A stretch of DNA of 64,000 nt from Thamnaconus septentrionalis (Eukaryota; Chordata; Actinopteri; Tetraodontiformes; Monacanthidae). The notes beneath the pieces are model-generated. The model saw only the letters and a program-made list of their open reading frames with translations. It did not search any database and was not told the origin of the DNA. The position numbers and the translations under genes were made by a program. Each line of letters begins with the position of its first letter. Position 1 is the stretch's first letter. Below, one piece after another: positions 1 to 11,640 of this stretch. The stretch lies in NCBI GenBank assembly GCA_009823395.1, contig CM020514.1, positions 9,982,966 through 10,046,965 of the forward strand, written 5' to 3'.

Positions 1-2689
1 TACAACACACCAAACTTTGGCTTCCAAACTCACACGCTGGACAATCACCACAATTCTAGTGTGGGATTCCACAGGGAGGAGATCTCAAAGATGCTGGTGT
101 GAACAAACAGAACTTTGGGGAAAAGATTATATAGGACAATAAGGTGTCAGTCTTGGCGTTCTTGTGTGCGTTGTCATCTCCACCAAAAAGAGGAGGAATA
201 AAGAAAGGCTGGAAAGGCAGCGTAGGTGCTGTACAAGGCACATCCAGCTGCTGATGCTTCCCAGACGGCTCTTTACGACTGGCTGTTGCTGGTCTTTGGT
301 CAGTGGCAGCCTAGGATCAACGCAGACGTCAAGCTGGGCCCTGACTCAATCTTGAGGAGTTCTGGCTTGCCTGAGGAGGGGGCCAATCAGGCTCAGAATC
401 CGCTCAACAGGGTCTAGTGTGTATAACAGCTGAAGGACCAATTTAGAAACTGAGAGATCTGTCCATTCATATAAGTGCACATATGTATGATATAAATAGT
501 GAGTGGTTGGGCCCTGCATTCAGACAAGCAACTGATGTAAACAACCAGGAAAACCAAACAGGAAGTCCTGATTCATTGGAGGTTGAGGAGACATGGAAAA
601 CTCCACCGTGGTGACGATAATGGAGATGGTTGTGGGATTTGCCCGAAAGAAAGAGGGGGGAAAAAAAGACAAAGCTCTTAATTAATTCAAATTTAAGTGG
701 AATCAAATGGTCTATTGCACTTTTCCCATTAAATCCATAAAAACATTCGAGTTGTGCTGTTAAAGGAAAAAGTACTGAAAATTGGATCGGTCAAAATGAC
801 TAACCTGACACAAAACACGCTTGAAAAGAATAGAGGCAAAGTGAAAATTTCAATCTGTGCAGCAACACTTTGAAAACAAATTAACTTTGAACTGCGCTAA
901 ACAGACACAAGTGAGCAGGGTTGTGAGCAACTGAGGGTAAAATGACTGAATAAACCAGACAAGTGGGAGAGGGAAAAGTCAGTCATTGTCTTCATCCCGA
1001 TGTTGGTGAAGTCCAACCAGCTACTCTGACGTTCTGCAGTTTCACAGCACCGTCAACAGATGTGCACTGCATCAATTACAGACCACGGGAGACGCAGTGT
1101 GTTGTCTTGGATGCGGAGACGAGTGCAAAATGTACTCAACACCTTAAAGTGAGTGAGACCTGGATCAATTCCAAATATCAATCGTTTGTTTTGCATTCCT
1201 GATTCAATCACATTTAAAATTCCCATATTGTCGGATCTTCATCTTGCATCTCCAACTGCAGTGGTGCCAGTTACACACTTAGACTTAAGACTTTTCACTC
1301 TGCTGTTCTGGAACTCCCTCCAACTGGAGCGTAACACAAGTTAACCCACCAACAAATTCATAGTTGTGCAAAAAGTTATTTTATTTTGGCCACACAGGGG
1401 CAGTGCCACAACACCACGTTTCTTGATTAATTTACACTCTTTGACCCAATTATGTTGTGCATGCTGAAGTGGGAAACAATTTAAAAATATAATTAAAATA
1501 TGTACGACCTCGACAATTTAATTAGCAATTTTTAGGGCTGTTAATTGGATTTCTCTATTTGCATCTCTGACCGAGGATACCGATAAATTGATTAGATTTT
1601 TTTGAAATTCACTTTTGTAATTGACATAAACTTTGTTTTTTTTTAAAAAGTTTATTTTTATTTTTATTTAAATGTGACGTGATTTCACATTTTCAAACAT
1701 TACCATAAGTGGATGGGAAGTTTTGGAAACAAATAGAAGCAGACAACAATTATTAATAATTTTTGAAAAACAAATGTCTCATTCCCAAACGGGACAGTTT
1801 GGTATTTCTGCCAAGCCTTTTATTTTACTTTTTTATTTTATTATTATTATTATTATTATTTTGGTTTTTTTTTAAAAATATTTTCAACTGTGTTCCATGT
1901 GGTGACTGGACTCGTGGTCTCAGTGAATCCCATCCCTCCAACTAAACTCCAACGTTCTCTCCTCCACGCTGCATCCTATAACTTTGGTAATGTGTGGCCT
2001 CGGCACCGTCCCGATTCCATGTAATCGCCGCTCTGACGGGCTACACCCTCGGGATCCCTCCACTCCCCCCCCCACCCTCCCCCTCGCACCTGCGCCGCTC
2101 CCAGGTCCCTACAGGAATGCGCCGGGGCTTGTAATCGCCTTTGTGGGGGCCATTGGACTTGTATGGCTGAGTGAAACTTCCCAACCTCACAGCGCGCTGG
2201 CCGCTGAATGGGACTCAGCGTGGGGCGGCTCTCCAAACAGCGGCCGCTGCCAAATTCCTGCAGTGGCGCCCCACAATCACTCCCACACAGGCCCAGATAC
2301 ACCGCCAGGCTGAGGGGAGAGGGGAAGGAGGGGGGTGCTGGTTAGCGCATGACAACTGCAAAAATAGATAATTAAATAAAAATGTAAAAAAAAGTGCAAT
2401 TAAGAAAGAGGGATGCTTTGATTCCACTTATTGGTGAATGTTAGAGGGAACACTATATATATATAAAAAGAAATCTGCAGATTTTTATTTACACATATCT
2501 CACCTGTGCTTATATAGTTCCAGTAGGAGATATTCGAAAAAAATGTAGGGTGGAAATAGGAAATGAGGAAAAATAATAATAATAGTAATTATCATAATAA
2601 ACGACGCTGGTCAAAGTTTGAGAAACGCAGCATCCCCCCCGTACGCAACTTTTGGGACATTTGCGCAGCGTTTCGGCGCATTAGGTCTG
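1..2689. other. Intergenic, distal 3' flank of sox1
   Basis: I see no gene here. Reading frames are short and carry no recognisable domain. The stretch at 1450-1870 is AT-rich with T/A runs and a short ATT repeat around 1840-1862. Around 1980-2330 the DNA becomes GC-rich and unique, without a coding signature. A short stretch near 2608-2630 (GTCAAAGTTTGAGAA) resembles a decayed hAT terminal repeat, but I cannot pair it with a second end. Genes further downstream of sox1 lie outside the window. Confidence 0.6.
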
Positions 2690-3060
2690 CGCGCCGGCGT
2701 CACAGCGCGGTAGTATAGCTGTGGGTAGATAGAGCAGCGCTGCAGGATTAAGAGGCAGCAAGATTGTTAAACATGTCAACGTGTAATTGCACGATAAGGC
2801 CCTTCCGAGGAATTCATTGGCCCAGTTGCTTTCTCTATTCCGCGCTAATCTCGCCCGGCACATTCGCTCTGTGTGCAATCTGTCTCCATAATCTTCTGTG
2901 ACAGAGCGGGCGACGAGAGCAGGGGCTGCTTGGTAATTTTTTTTTTTTTTTAGGAAAAGGAAGGAGGAGGGGGCAGACGCGGAGAAAATATGCAGAGGCG
3001 TGATAAAGTGACGCTAATTATCCCCATTTAGGACAGGGAGTGCAAGGGATCGGGGCTTTA
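2690..3060. promoter_or_regulatory. Candidate conserved regulatory block
   Basis: This is complex, non-repetitive sequence with homeodomain-type cores: GTGTAATTGCAC near 2779, CGCTAATCTC near 2842 and GCTAATTATCCCC near 3013. A poly-T tract at 2937-2951 interrupts it. It lies about 3 kb beyond the sox1 stop codon. An enhancer role is inferred from motif content and gene-desert context only. Confidence 0.35.
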
Positions 3061-3764
3061 CGAGCAGCCGCAGTGTGCGCCGGAGCTGATGGCCTCCTCG
3101 CGCGGAATATATCGCTGGCTACAAGATAAGAGGAGCGCACGGTGGAGAGAGATTTATTGGGGGCCCCGGTCAGCGAGGCGCGTGCACGCACGCGGTGGTG
3201 GTGGGGGGAGAGTGGGGCGCGCCGCCGATGCTAGTGCGCGCCTTCTTTTTTTTCCCCCTCCACCCCAAGGTGTCATTTATTCGGGTTAAATTTGCCAGAA
3301 CGCTCCTCTTTTCGAGCGCGGCGACGCGCCGTGACGCTGCTCCGCCTCTGTGAGCTTTCAGCGCTGTAATCCGCATCTCTTCACATCGACTGATAAGGCA
3401 CAAAGGAGGGGAAGGGGAGGGGAGAAAAAAATAATATGAAAGAAAGAAAGACAGAAGCACCATCCCTCCCCTTAAAACACATAGCAGGGGGCCACTGTAT
3501 GGCGGAGATGTGGCCACAGATGCGGCTCCTTTTCCCCTCGGCTTCCGGAATTTAAAGTCACTTCCAGACGGAAAAAAAAAATAGAAGCTCTGATTTCTTC
3601 AAGCCCATGACGTTCCGCGCTCCGCTGCGTGTGCGGCCTTAACAGGTTTAATTGACATACCACGCAAGTCTTTATCAGTGTGAAATACGTCCCCCCCACC
3701 ATTCCCTCCCCTTAACTACGTATTTGAGATTAATTGATTTAAAAAAAAAAACCTAAGTCGGCAT

Positions 3765-3910
3765 AAATTCAACCTCATTTGCATGTTTATGGCTATTAGC
3801 ACCGTATATATGGGGCCTATTAAACAGTGCGCGTCATAAGCAGCAGTGGCCTGTCAAAAAAAAGGACGCAATTTCCTAATTAATTTCCATTCTTTTATAG
3901 GAGGATTGAT
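3765..3910. promoter_or_regulatory. Candidate regulatory block with POU octamer
   Basis: A perfect octamer ATTTGCAT lies at about 3777-3784, followed by a homeodomain-like GGCTATTAGC and then CCTAATTAATTTCC near 3874. POU factors such as Pou3f and Oct family members bind the octamer and commonly partner SoxB1 proteins. A regulatory function here is inferred. Confidence 0.35.
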
Positions 3911-4398
3911 AATCTGAATGCATCTTTCTCTCTCTCCGTACAATAGCTCAAGCTCAAATATTGACAAAATTCACATTAAAAAACGACACATTTACATCTT
4001 TAAAAAAATCTGATGAATCCTCATTTTGCGAGTGCAACAGTGTGGCTGATCATGTATGAAAACCTTGATTATTTTTAAACACTGGTTATATTTTCCCGGG
4101 AAAATATAATAGCTTTATTTTTTTCAATCCCATAATACGCCAATGTTAAATTTCTCGTTTCTCTCGCAAACATCGTCGGCTGATGTGTAACTTTCAGCTG
4201 TTTATGGGTCACCGTCGCGTCCCACGGGCCTGTTTCACTGCTGATCGGCACGCTAAGATATATTATCCGCTAGTTGTGCTGTTTGTTCTCGGCTGTAACT
4301 GAATGCCCAGAGAGATATAAGGCGGGTTATTAAAAAGGACTCCATGCCTCGGAGCGCAGCGGCTGGAAAATGAACCAGTTCCAGGGAAAGATCGCTGA

Positions 4399-4400
<2 letters not shown>
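3911..4400. other. Intergenic with a 24-bp perfect palindrome
   Basis: There is no gene. The notable object is a perfect 24-bp palindrome at 4086-4109 with arms TTATATTTTCCC and GGGAAAATATAA and no spacer. The remainder is unique AT-rich sequence leading into a CA microsatellite. Confidence 0.6.

Positions 4401-4431
<31 letters not shown>
4401..4431. repeat. (CA)n microsatellite
   Basis: An uninterrupted run of about 15 CA units. Confidence 0.97.
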
Positions 4432-4435
<4 letters not shown>

Positions 4436-4568
4436 TTTGGAAACAATATTTCATTATTGTATAGAAACTGTTTCTTCGTTAGTCACAAGTTTCGAAGTGT
4501 TAAAAAACAACAACAAAGAAATAATAACAATATATTTTTTGAAAATCTACGATTTAACAACATTTAAT

Positions 4569-4570
<2 letters not shown>

Positions 4571-4651
<81 letters not shown>

Positions 4652-4652
4652 T
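4571..4652. repeat. (TA)n microsatellite
   Basis: About 40 TA units with one TG interruption near the end. Tracts of this type are self-complementary, can extrude cruciforms and are often variable in length. Confidence 0.97.
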
Positions 4653-5470
4653 GAAATGTTAAACATTCATGTTTGTCTATATTTAGATAAACGGTTCTAT
4701 ATTTTACTGCATGAAAGTCTTATGTGACCTCCTTAAGAAATCCTGAGGAAAATGCACAACTCCTCATTATGTTCTATAAAATAATATAATTCTAAAATAT
4801 TAACGATTTAAAAAATATCCTATTGCTCTTTTATTTTGCATCAGATAGAAACGCCTCAGTATAAATTCCTCAACGTCCACTACATATTCTTTAACAAAAA
4901 CATTTAGATAATAACAGGTGGTTTTTCATATCAGGCCTTAAGGGACCATTTTTATATATGTTTTGATGTTAATAAAAATCTGCGCAAAGAATAATGAATA
5001 TACCCATCTTTGCCTCTTAATATTAAAATATATTAAGAGGCCATATTATTAATATATATTAATATTAAGCTGATTTCTGTCAATCAGTTCCATCTAAACT
5101 ATTAAAAGATTTTTTTTCACATTTATGTAAAGAAATAATTGTATTACATTTGTTGCCTTGTACAAGTTGTCCATGAAACGTCACCGTGACTACATGGTTT
5201 CTTGGAGGCCTGCACAACGGAGCTTTTACGCACAATTACGCGCAAACAATTTGAGCATTTAAAGACTGAAGGGATCCGTGTCGAGCAGTGGTGTCAAAAA
5301 TTTAAACGGGCTGATATTTGTCTCGGGAGGACGTTCACTCATTAACGTTGAACTTAAACCTCAGAACAAAAAAAGACTCGTTTGAGAATAGCAGGTTGGT
5401 TGTGTGTGTGTGTGTGTGTGTTCGTTCGTTAGAGAATAATAATAATCAATCTAGAACCGTGGGTTTAAGA
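4653..5470. other. AT-rich distal 3' flank with hairpin
   Basis: There is no gene. A perfect inverted repeat at 5012-5041 has 12-bp arms (GCCTCTTAATAT and its complement) and a 6-base loop. It is followed by an AT palindrome around 5047-5066. A short GT run sits at 5400-5421. Part of this stretch could be transcribed if sox1 uses a more distal polyadenylation site. Confidence 0.5.
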
Positions 5471-6170
5471 ATCAAAGCAACATATTGAGAAATTTATTCA
5501 ATTCTTCATTGCAATACCAGGGCTTTTCGCTTGCAGAAAAGCACTTAAATTACATCAGCAGTTGCCCGTCATCCTTTAAAATATTAAAATTATTCACAAT
5601 TTACAATAATTAGTGTTACAATTGAAAGAGATGACTTCCAAGAATTCAGACACAGGCCTCTGCAAATGAAAACAAATGTTTTAAAAAAGGATTGCGAGTT
5701 CCCCCCATATCTTTTAAAGCACTTCCTTTAAGTTTATGACACGTTTTCTTATTTTCAATAACTTACAGAGACCCCCCCACCCCACCCCCGCCCACCCAAA
5801 CCTATACCCAAATTATAAAGACAATGAAACCAAACATCCCCGTGTGAACCTGGCGTTAACCTTCAACCACCGTGAAGTTAAATGGGAAAGAAAAAAGTAA
5901 GAAGAAGGAGAAGAAGAAGAAGTAGAAGGTGACACAATATCCAACATCTCAGCATCATATCCGTTAAATAACTCCACGGGTGGCTATCGGTGGGTGGAAA
6001 AGAAGCCGAGATGAATATGCTATTTATCCTTCATTTACAATTATAATAAACATTCTGTACAAAATGCAGGTAGTTCTCGGGGGGAAACCGGGTAGGTGGG
6101 CGTTTAGAAAAGAGGTAAATATTTGGTTATGTGTTCGTTTTGCAAGTTTTCGATTATTCTGGGGTGACTT
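5471..6170 (-). other. sox1: Probable sox1 3' untranslated region
   Basis: This stretch lies directly after the sox1 stop codon and has no coding potential. It is AT-rich, as expected of a developmental-regulator 3' UTR. A C-rich segment at 5771-5800 and a purine run at 5886-5928 are simple-sequence patches. The 3' boundary is inferred from the first good polyadenylation hexamer. Longer forms are possible because TTTATT (AATAAA on the minus strand) also occurs near 4832. Confidence 0.5.
5493..5498 (-). terminator. sox1: Candidate sox1 polyadenylation signal
   Basis: The plus strand reads TTTATT, which is AATAAA on the transcribed strand, about 675 bases after the stop codon. Cleavage would fall about 15-25 bases further on, toward lower coordinates. 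It is a candidate only, since other hexamers exist downstream. Confidence 0.4.
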
Positions 6171-7205
6171 TTAAATGTGTGTTAGAGGGACCGTCCCGTT
6201 CACTCCAGCCGTGGCGCTCTGGTAATGCTGCGGCAAGGCATGGAGTCTACTCTGCATGGACGGGTCCCCGGGCTCTCCGGTGGGTAAATACATGCTTATC
6301 ATCTCCCTCAAGTCTCCGGGACAGGGGCCCCGTGAGTGTGTGCTGCTGACGGGCGGGCTTACGCTCGGCTCCGACTTCACCAGCGAGCCCAACGTCCCCA
6401 TGGCAGCCGAGGAGGAGACGCCGGAGCCCTGGTGCTGCGCGTAGCTGATCCCGCCGTAGCCCGACGGCGACGCGTTCATGTAGCTCTGCGAGTTCGAGAT
6501 GGGGCTGTACTGCAGCGCCGTCATGTCGTAGCGGTGCATGGGCTGCGGGTTGTGCGTGTGGTGGTGGTGCGAGTGGTGGTGGTGGTGCGCGCCGCCGCCC
6601 GGGTGCTGGCTGTAGGCGAGCTGCGCCTCCTGCATCATCGCCGCGGCGGCCGCCGCCGCCGCCACCTGGCCGGAGTACGCACCGTTCGCCCAGCCGTTCA
6701 TATGCGCGTAGCCGGAGCCAGCGGACCCTCCGTGGCCCCCGGGGCTCTCTAACCTCTGTCCGACCCCGGATGAACTCATCCCGACGCCCAGGCCAACTCC
6801 AGCGCCCCCGCTGGGCCCGGAAAGCAGTCCGCCGGCGAGGGAGTATTTGTCCTTTTTCAGCAGCGTCTTGGTCTTCCGCCTGGGTCGGTACTTGTAATCC
6901 GGGTGCTCCTTCATGTGCATCGCCCGCAGCCGCTTCGCCTCGTCGATGAAGGGACGCTTCTCAGCCTCGGACATCACCTTCCACTCGGCGCCCAGCCGCT
7001 TGCTGATCTCGGAGTTGTGCATCTTGGGGTTCTCCTGTGCCATCTTCCTCCGCTGTCCCCGCGACCACACCATGAAGGCGTTCATCGGTCTCTTCACGCG
7101 CTCCTGGTTCGCCTTGTTGGCACCGTTCGGCCCCGTTTGGCCCGAGTTCGTATTGGTTTGGGGGCCGGGGGAGTGGAGGTCGGTTTCCATCATCATGCTA
7201 TACAT
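6171..7205 (-). CDS. sox1: SoxB1 transcription factor Sox1, complete, single exon
   Basis: This encodes a 344-residue nuclear SoxB1 transcription factor. The N-terminus [14 protein letters not shown] is diagnostic of Sox1 and fixes the start, although the start context is weak (T at -3, a TGA just upstream). The HMG box occupies about residues 36-106 ([17 protein letters not shown] to DYKYRPRRK), binds ATTGT-type sites in the minor groove and carries basic nuclear-localisation stretches at both ends. A SoxB group block follows ([14 protein letters not shown]). Eight alanines lie at 182-189 and a histidine tract at 207-218. The C-terminal transactivation region has a VKSE sumoylation-type motif at 276-279 and ends in the SoxB1 tail VPLTHI. 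Absence of introns is normal for SoxB1 genes. In vertebrates Sox1 maintains neural progenitors and acts in lens and interneuron development. Teleosts have sox1a and sox1b, and I cannot tell which this is. Confidence 0.98.
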   Translation of the reverse strand: MYSMMMETDLHSPGPQTNTNSGQTGPNGANKANQERVKRPMNAFMVWSRGQRRKMAQENPKMHNSEISKRLGAEWKVMSEAEKRPFIDEAKRLRAMHMKEHPDYKYRPRRKTKTLLKKDKYSLAGGLLSGPSGGAGVGLGVGMSSSGVGQRLESPGGHGGSAGSGYAHMNGWANGAYSGQVAAAAAAAAMMQEAQLAYSQHPGGGAHHHHHSHHHHTHNPQPMHRYDMTALQYSPISNSQSYMNASPSGYGGISYAQHQGSGVSSSAAMGTLGSLVKSEPSVSPPVSSTHSRGPCPGDLREMISMYLPTGEPGDPSMQSRLHALPQHYQSATAGVNGTVPLTHI

Positions 7206-7560
7206 TCACCCGGCTTTTGTGAAAACTTCGCCAACAAGAAAGAGAGGAAGGAAAAAAACAAACAAACAATGAGTCTGTTTCACGCGGCGAGTGGAGGCGC
7301 ACGCGGGCTCGAGTGCGCGCAGAGCGGCTGGAAAAATGAGTGCCCAAATGAAGCAAACACGCGGCGAAAAAAGAAAATTAATCCGAAATCGGATGCGGCG
7401 GCGGGGGGGAAGAAAAAGATGCTGCTGCTGAAACAGCGGCTGCGCCCTGTCGTCGCCGAGGCTGCTTCACATCCACTGTGAGAGAATGCGCATCGGAGCC
7501 GTGCACTTTCCCCGTCGGAGTTGAGAAGTTGGTTAAAGGCGGCGGCCATATGATGCGCAC
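7206..7560 (-). other. sox1: sox1 5' untranslated leader
   Basis: This GC- and CpG-rich stretch immediately upstream of the start codon belongs to the CpG island over the gene. It has A-rich patches at about 7238-7270 and 7365-7380. The transcription start is not visible directly. Given the promoter motifs at 7570-7621, a leader of about 300-350 bases is a reasonable inference. Confidence 0.5.
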
Positions 7561-7564
7561 TGAC

Positions 7565-7625
7565 AGCGGTTAAATGAGTCACAAGCGGCCAATGGGGCTC
7601 CAGCAGCAGAGTGATTTGCATGGCG
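7565..7625 (-). promoter_or_regulatory. sox1: Putative sox1 core/proximal promoter
   Basis: Read in the direction of sox1 transcription there is an octamer ATGCAAAT (7614-7621), then a Y-box (ATTGG, an inverted CCAAT box, 7589-7593) about 20 bases on, then an AT-rich TCATTTAA (about 7571-7578) that could act as a weak TATA-like element. An octamer 20-30 bp upstream of an NF-Y site fits a SoxB1 promoter responsive to POU factors. The start site is inferred. Confidence 0.5.
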
Positions 7626-8454
7626 TTTGGTCAGGTGACTAAAGGAGCATAGAGGCAAAGCACACGGGTGGATGAGGAGGAGAGGGAGGGAGGGAGACAG
7701 GAGGAGGAGGAGGCTGAGAGGAGGGCCAGTCCCACAAATAGCACAAGACATTTGAAATCTCCAAACGCGCTCTCAGAGACTTCAGCCAAACAAAAATAAC
7801 TTCAGATTTGCTCGCAGTGCAAGTAGAGGAGCGGCCAGGAGGCGGTGGGCGAGCGCGCTGCTATGAGTCAAACATCACAAACATATTTTTATCTTTAAAG
7901 AAGAAAAAAATGAGGCTCTCACTGCTGATTAAAAAGAAGAACCCCGGAGGAGATCCCTCAGATGTGAACAGGTTTCCTATTTTTGTTTGTTTGTTTCTCA
8001 GCCTGCATGGCGAGTGAATTCAACTTCATATCTGATTGGCTTCCAAAAGTACGTTCGTGGTGTGTTCTACACATCTTCAGCGGGCTTATATCCCCCAAAA
8101 TCCAACTGCATGCGTTCCGGGCCCGAGTGCAGTGCACATCCACCACCGCTCAAAAGCAATTCAGCATGATGGAGATGTGACGCTCCTTCAAAATCCATCA
8201 GCAGCACATGGACTTATTCCTACTCTGAGGTCTGCGATGAAAATGTAGTTATTGTGAGTAAGAGTTGGGAGTGGAGGATTTCTTTCTCTCTTTTTTTTGA
8301 GGGAGTGAGAGGGGGGTTAGAAATAAATAATGTGTCCAACAGGAGAAGCCACACAATGACGTGCTGGAGCCGCGTTATCGCCGTCTGCTGGCGGAGCTGA
8401 GTGGGTCCTGCGGGAGAGTGGTGCATGTTTGCGTGACAGATTTTTTTTTCTGTG
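7626..8454. other. sox1 upstream flank
   Basis: There is no gene. GGA-rich simple sequence runs at 7671-7725. The segment at about 8020-8180 is complex and unique, including CTGATTGGCTTCC with a CCAAT core near 8032. It could be part of an extended promoter, but I have no specific evidence. Confidence 0.45.
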
Positions 8455-8731
<277 letters not shown>

Positions 8732-8795
8732 TGTTTCCATGGGAAGCATAAGATGTAAAGAAGGACCGCTGTAAACATATGCGGTATGTGTGTTT

Positions 8796-8797
8796 AC

Positions 8798-8828
<31 letters not shown>

Positions 8829-8829
8829 C
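8796..8829. repeat. (GT)n microsatellite
   Basis: A run of GT units ending in GCGCGCGC. Confidence 0.93.
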
Positions 8830-8924
8830 CTCTGTGCCACATGTTTTTATGCTCCATATTGAAAGTCAGCGTCAAGTGAGTCGTTCGCAAGCCGGCAGAG
8901 GAGAGCAGGAGAGCGGCTCTACGG

Positions 8925-9120
8925 CTCCACACATATATAATTCAGATTTCACAGCTGACCTCCCCTGAAAAGCCCAATCAACCTCTAATTGAAAGGGAAA
9001 ACGAAATACCACTTCCCCGCGGCGAGACTAACGATTTAATCGCCCTTTGCTGTGTTTTTTTCCCTCCTTGCCTGTATTATTCTAATTGAAGCTAAGCTCG
9101 CTGTAGCTCTGTGTTCGGGG
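8925..9120. promoter_or_regulatory. Candidate conserved regulatory block
   Basis: This is unique sequence carrying CCAATCAACC, CTCTAATTGAAAG, ACGATTTAATCG (an almost perfect palindrome near 9031) and TCTAATTGAAGC near 9081. The TCTAATTGAA core occurs twice, about 95 bases apart. Homeodomain occupancy is plausible. Function is inferred from motif density about 1.8 kb upstream of the gene. Confidence 0.4.
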
Positions 9121-9908
9121 CCCGAGGGAGCGGGATCACTCGCACGGATCCATGTGATGCTGTAGTTAGTAATGGAGGGGGGTTAACCCGGTTGGTCAAT
9201 AGAAGGCCCGGTCCCGGGGCCATGTGGCTGCAGGGCCCCCGGGGGGGAGATGACGCCGGATGATGACCCCACGTGGTGCCACGTATGAGTCGTCACGGCA
9301 GTAAAGACACATTTCAAAGTAAAACAACACAGACGCCGCGTCGATACAGCAGGGAGCGTTTGTGCACCGGAATGAGGAGAAAATATAGGAAAATATTTCG
9401 AAATATTGCTAAATTTCAGTGTCAATTAAATGACATTTTTTAAATCAAGATTTTTATTTTTGGATGGTGCATTTGATGTACAAAAATGAAAAAAACAAAC
9501 AAACATTTTATTAAAATAAAAATGCGAAGGATCATTAAGAAACTGCCCTATTAATTTAAATGTGACGAAGTTATTCATTTTCAATACACGCTATTATTTA
9601 ACAGCGCAAAAACGATGCTAATAAACATGTAAACCAGGGTAGTATTTTTTTTTTTTTAAATGAAACCTATTTACAGATGGGTAAACATTTAGAATTATAA
9701 TCGCTGCTTGTTTAAGGGGGGTGGGGAGGGTCAGCCCGCACACGGACACTGGGACCCATCTTTCCCTCCTCCCCCTCCCACCCAAACCCCTCTTTTAACA
9801 AACCTCTTTTCAAAGCTGCCCGTTCCTTTTGTGCGCGGCCGCTGCAACAGGATGCGTGCGCTGCGACGGTGTTGCGTGACCGTGGAGGCAAGGGTCAAAG
9901 CAGTTATC
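9121..9908. other. Intergenic
   Basis: GC-rich unique sequence at 9121-9330 is followed by AT-rich sequence with A/T runs to about 9700. A G-rich then C-rich patch at 9715-9790 is next. I recognise no gene. Confidence 0.55.
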
Positions 9909-9909
9909 C

Positions 9910-9958
<49 letters not shown>
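9909..9958. repeat. (CA)n microsatellite
   Basis: About 25 uninterrupted CA units. Confidence 0.97.
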
Positions 9959-9962
<4 letters not shown>

Positions 9963-10262
9963 ACAAACCGCGCCGTTGAAGCCCGTCGCAACAACCCAAA
10001 TGTGCACGAACATCTCAGCTAATTCCTGATGTGAACCGTCTTATTTTCCCCTCTTTTCTCTCTAACCGGCGTCAAACACTACTAAACCTGAACGGGGAGC
10101 CGACGATTTACACGCAGTTTGCGGTGGTGGACGGATGAAAACAGGAACTCGTGATCACCTGCTGCTGAACAGGACGCGAAAGTGGGCGAAGCATGAGAGG
10201 AAAAGTGATTTGTCTTCGAGCCCACAAAGATGGGTTGATGAGCACTCCTGCAACGCAAAACA

Positions 10263-10325
10263 TAAATAAAATAAAATAAAATAAAATAAAATAAAATAAA
10301 ATAAAAAATAAATAAATAAATAAAT
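10263..10325. repeat. (AAAAT)n / (AAAT)n microsatellite
   Basis: About eight pentanucleotide AAAAT units grade into tetranucleotide AAAT units. Confidence 0.95.
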
Positions 10326-11380
10326 GACACACACCGAGAGGGCATAATCTAAATGTCGATAGGAAATAAGCAGCCAGAGTGCAGCAGCAGCAGTAGCAGC
10401 AGCACTCCTTCACACACTCCCACCACATGGCGCACATCTCTGAGCGAGCGCGCAGCGCAGCCGGTTGTGGCAGAAACAGAAATAAAGAAATCAAACGGAA
10501 CCGGCGAAAAAGCAACGGCACGGTAGCGCACCAGCCCACCACGCACAGAGGGAACGCTGTCAAACTGACGATCTCTTTGTACGAGGGAAAAAAAACAGAA
10601 ACCGGAAAGATTAGACGCGCCCCTGAATGAAGCCTGGTAACAATCACGGTTTTTTAAACGCGCTTTAATTCGATTTATCGGCGCCGTTTTCACATTAGGT
10701 TAAAGAGAAAATAAAAATGTGTGTGGTACGACATGGCATTTTCAGGTACAAAACGCCGACTATCCATCCATCCTCCCGTGCGTAAAAGTGTCGCGTGTGT
10801 GTGTGTGTGTGAACTTACGCATGGTCAAACTCGCTTCCCTTCTGCTCCACACCAGGCGGGCAGCTTTTCTCCTCCTCCTCCACACTCCTAAAGCCGTCCT
10901 AAACCCTCTAAAGCCTCATGTAAGACCGCTTCTCCCATTACAATCTGTCGCTCGAGTGCCAAGGCCGTCCGTGCCCGGTGCCCAAACCCACCACTCAACA
11001 CACACTGAGGGGCAGAGACAAGAAGAAATGACATTTATTATACACTAAAAAAAAAAAAAAAAAAAAAGGAGAGGGACAATTCCAAGTTATTGTTTCGCCC
11101 CGCAAGAGGGGCTTGCTTCTGACATAATGAAGCGTCTTTTGTGTGGCACAGAACAATGCAAAACAAGTATTCTAATAAATAGACACTTTTTCTTTTTTTT
11201 TCTTTTTTTGCTCTCCAGGATGAATGGGGCTGGAGCGGCAGGGTTCTGAAAGGCAGCTGTGCCGCATTTGGGGAGGAGGGGCGAGGACTCGAGGAGGAGC
11301 CCTGCAGCCCCGCTGCCTCCTTCCTGGATCCCCACTCCCATTCACTGCTGTATGGGAGGATGCAAAGACAGGTGGAGGAG
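10326..11380. other. Intergenic with poly-A
   Basis: There is no gene. A (CAG)-type patch lies at 10380-10405 and a 20-base poly-A at 11048-11067. The poly-A could mark the end of an old retroposed copy, but I see no recognisable body next to it. Sequence at 10420-10700 is GC-rich and unique. Confidence 0.5.
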
Positions 11381-11419
<39 letters not shown>

Positions 11420-11640
11420 TGTTAGTGTGTGTGTATGTTTCTATGTGAGTGGGTTCGTGTGTGTGTGTGTGTGGGGTATGAGTGTTAGTGTGTGTGTTAG
11501 TGTATGTGAGTGTGTTTGTGGGAGTGTGTTAATGTGTGTGTATGTATGATTGTGTGTGTGTCTGTATGAGAGCGTATGATTGTGTGTGAGTGTATTATTG
11601 TGTGAGTGTATGATTGTGTGCGTGCGTGCTCACGCTGTAT
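11381..11640. repeat. Degenerate (GT)n tract
   Basis: A 260-base GT-rich region starts as pure GT (11381-11418) and decays into GTGAGTGTTAGT and GTATGATTGTGT variants, so it is an old interrupted microsatellite. Confidence 0.95.

Noticed and set aside
2608..2630. hAT-like terminal sequence
   Set aside because: Too short and degenerate, with no partner end or target duplication.
6336..6752. Long plus-strand open frame opposite the sox1 C-terminal half
   Set aside because: It lies antisense to a confirmed gene, is rich in Arg and Val from GC-rich complementary codons, and has no domain.
6903..7481. 192-codon plus-strand open frame opposite the HMG box
   Set aside because: An antisense shadow of the sox1 coding sequence and leader, without a recognisable fold.
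11048..11067. Poly-A as a retrocopy tail
   Set aside because: No recognisable processed gene or SINE body adjoins it.
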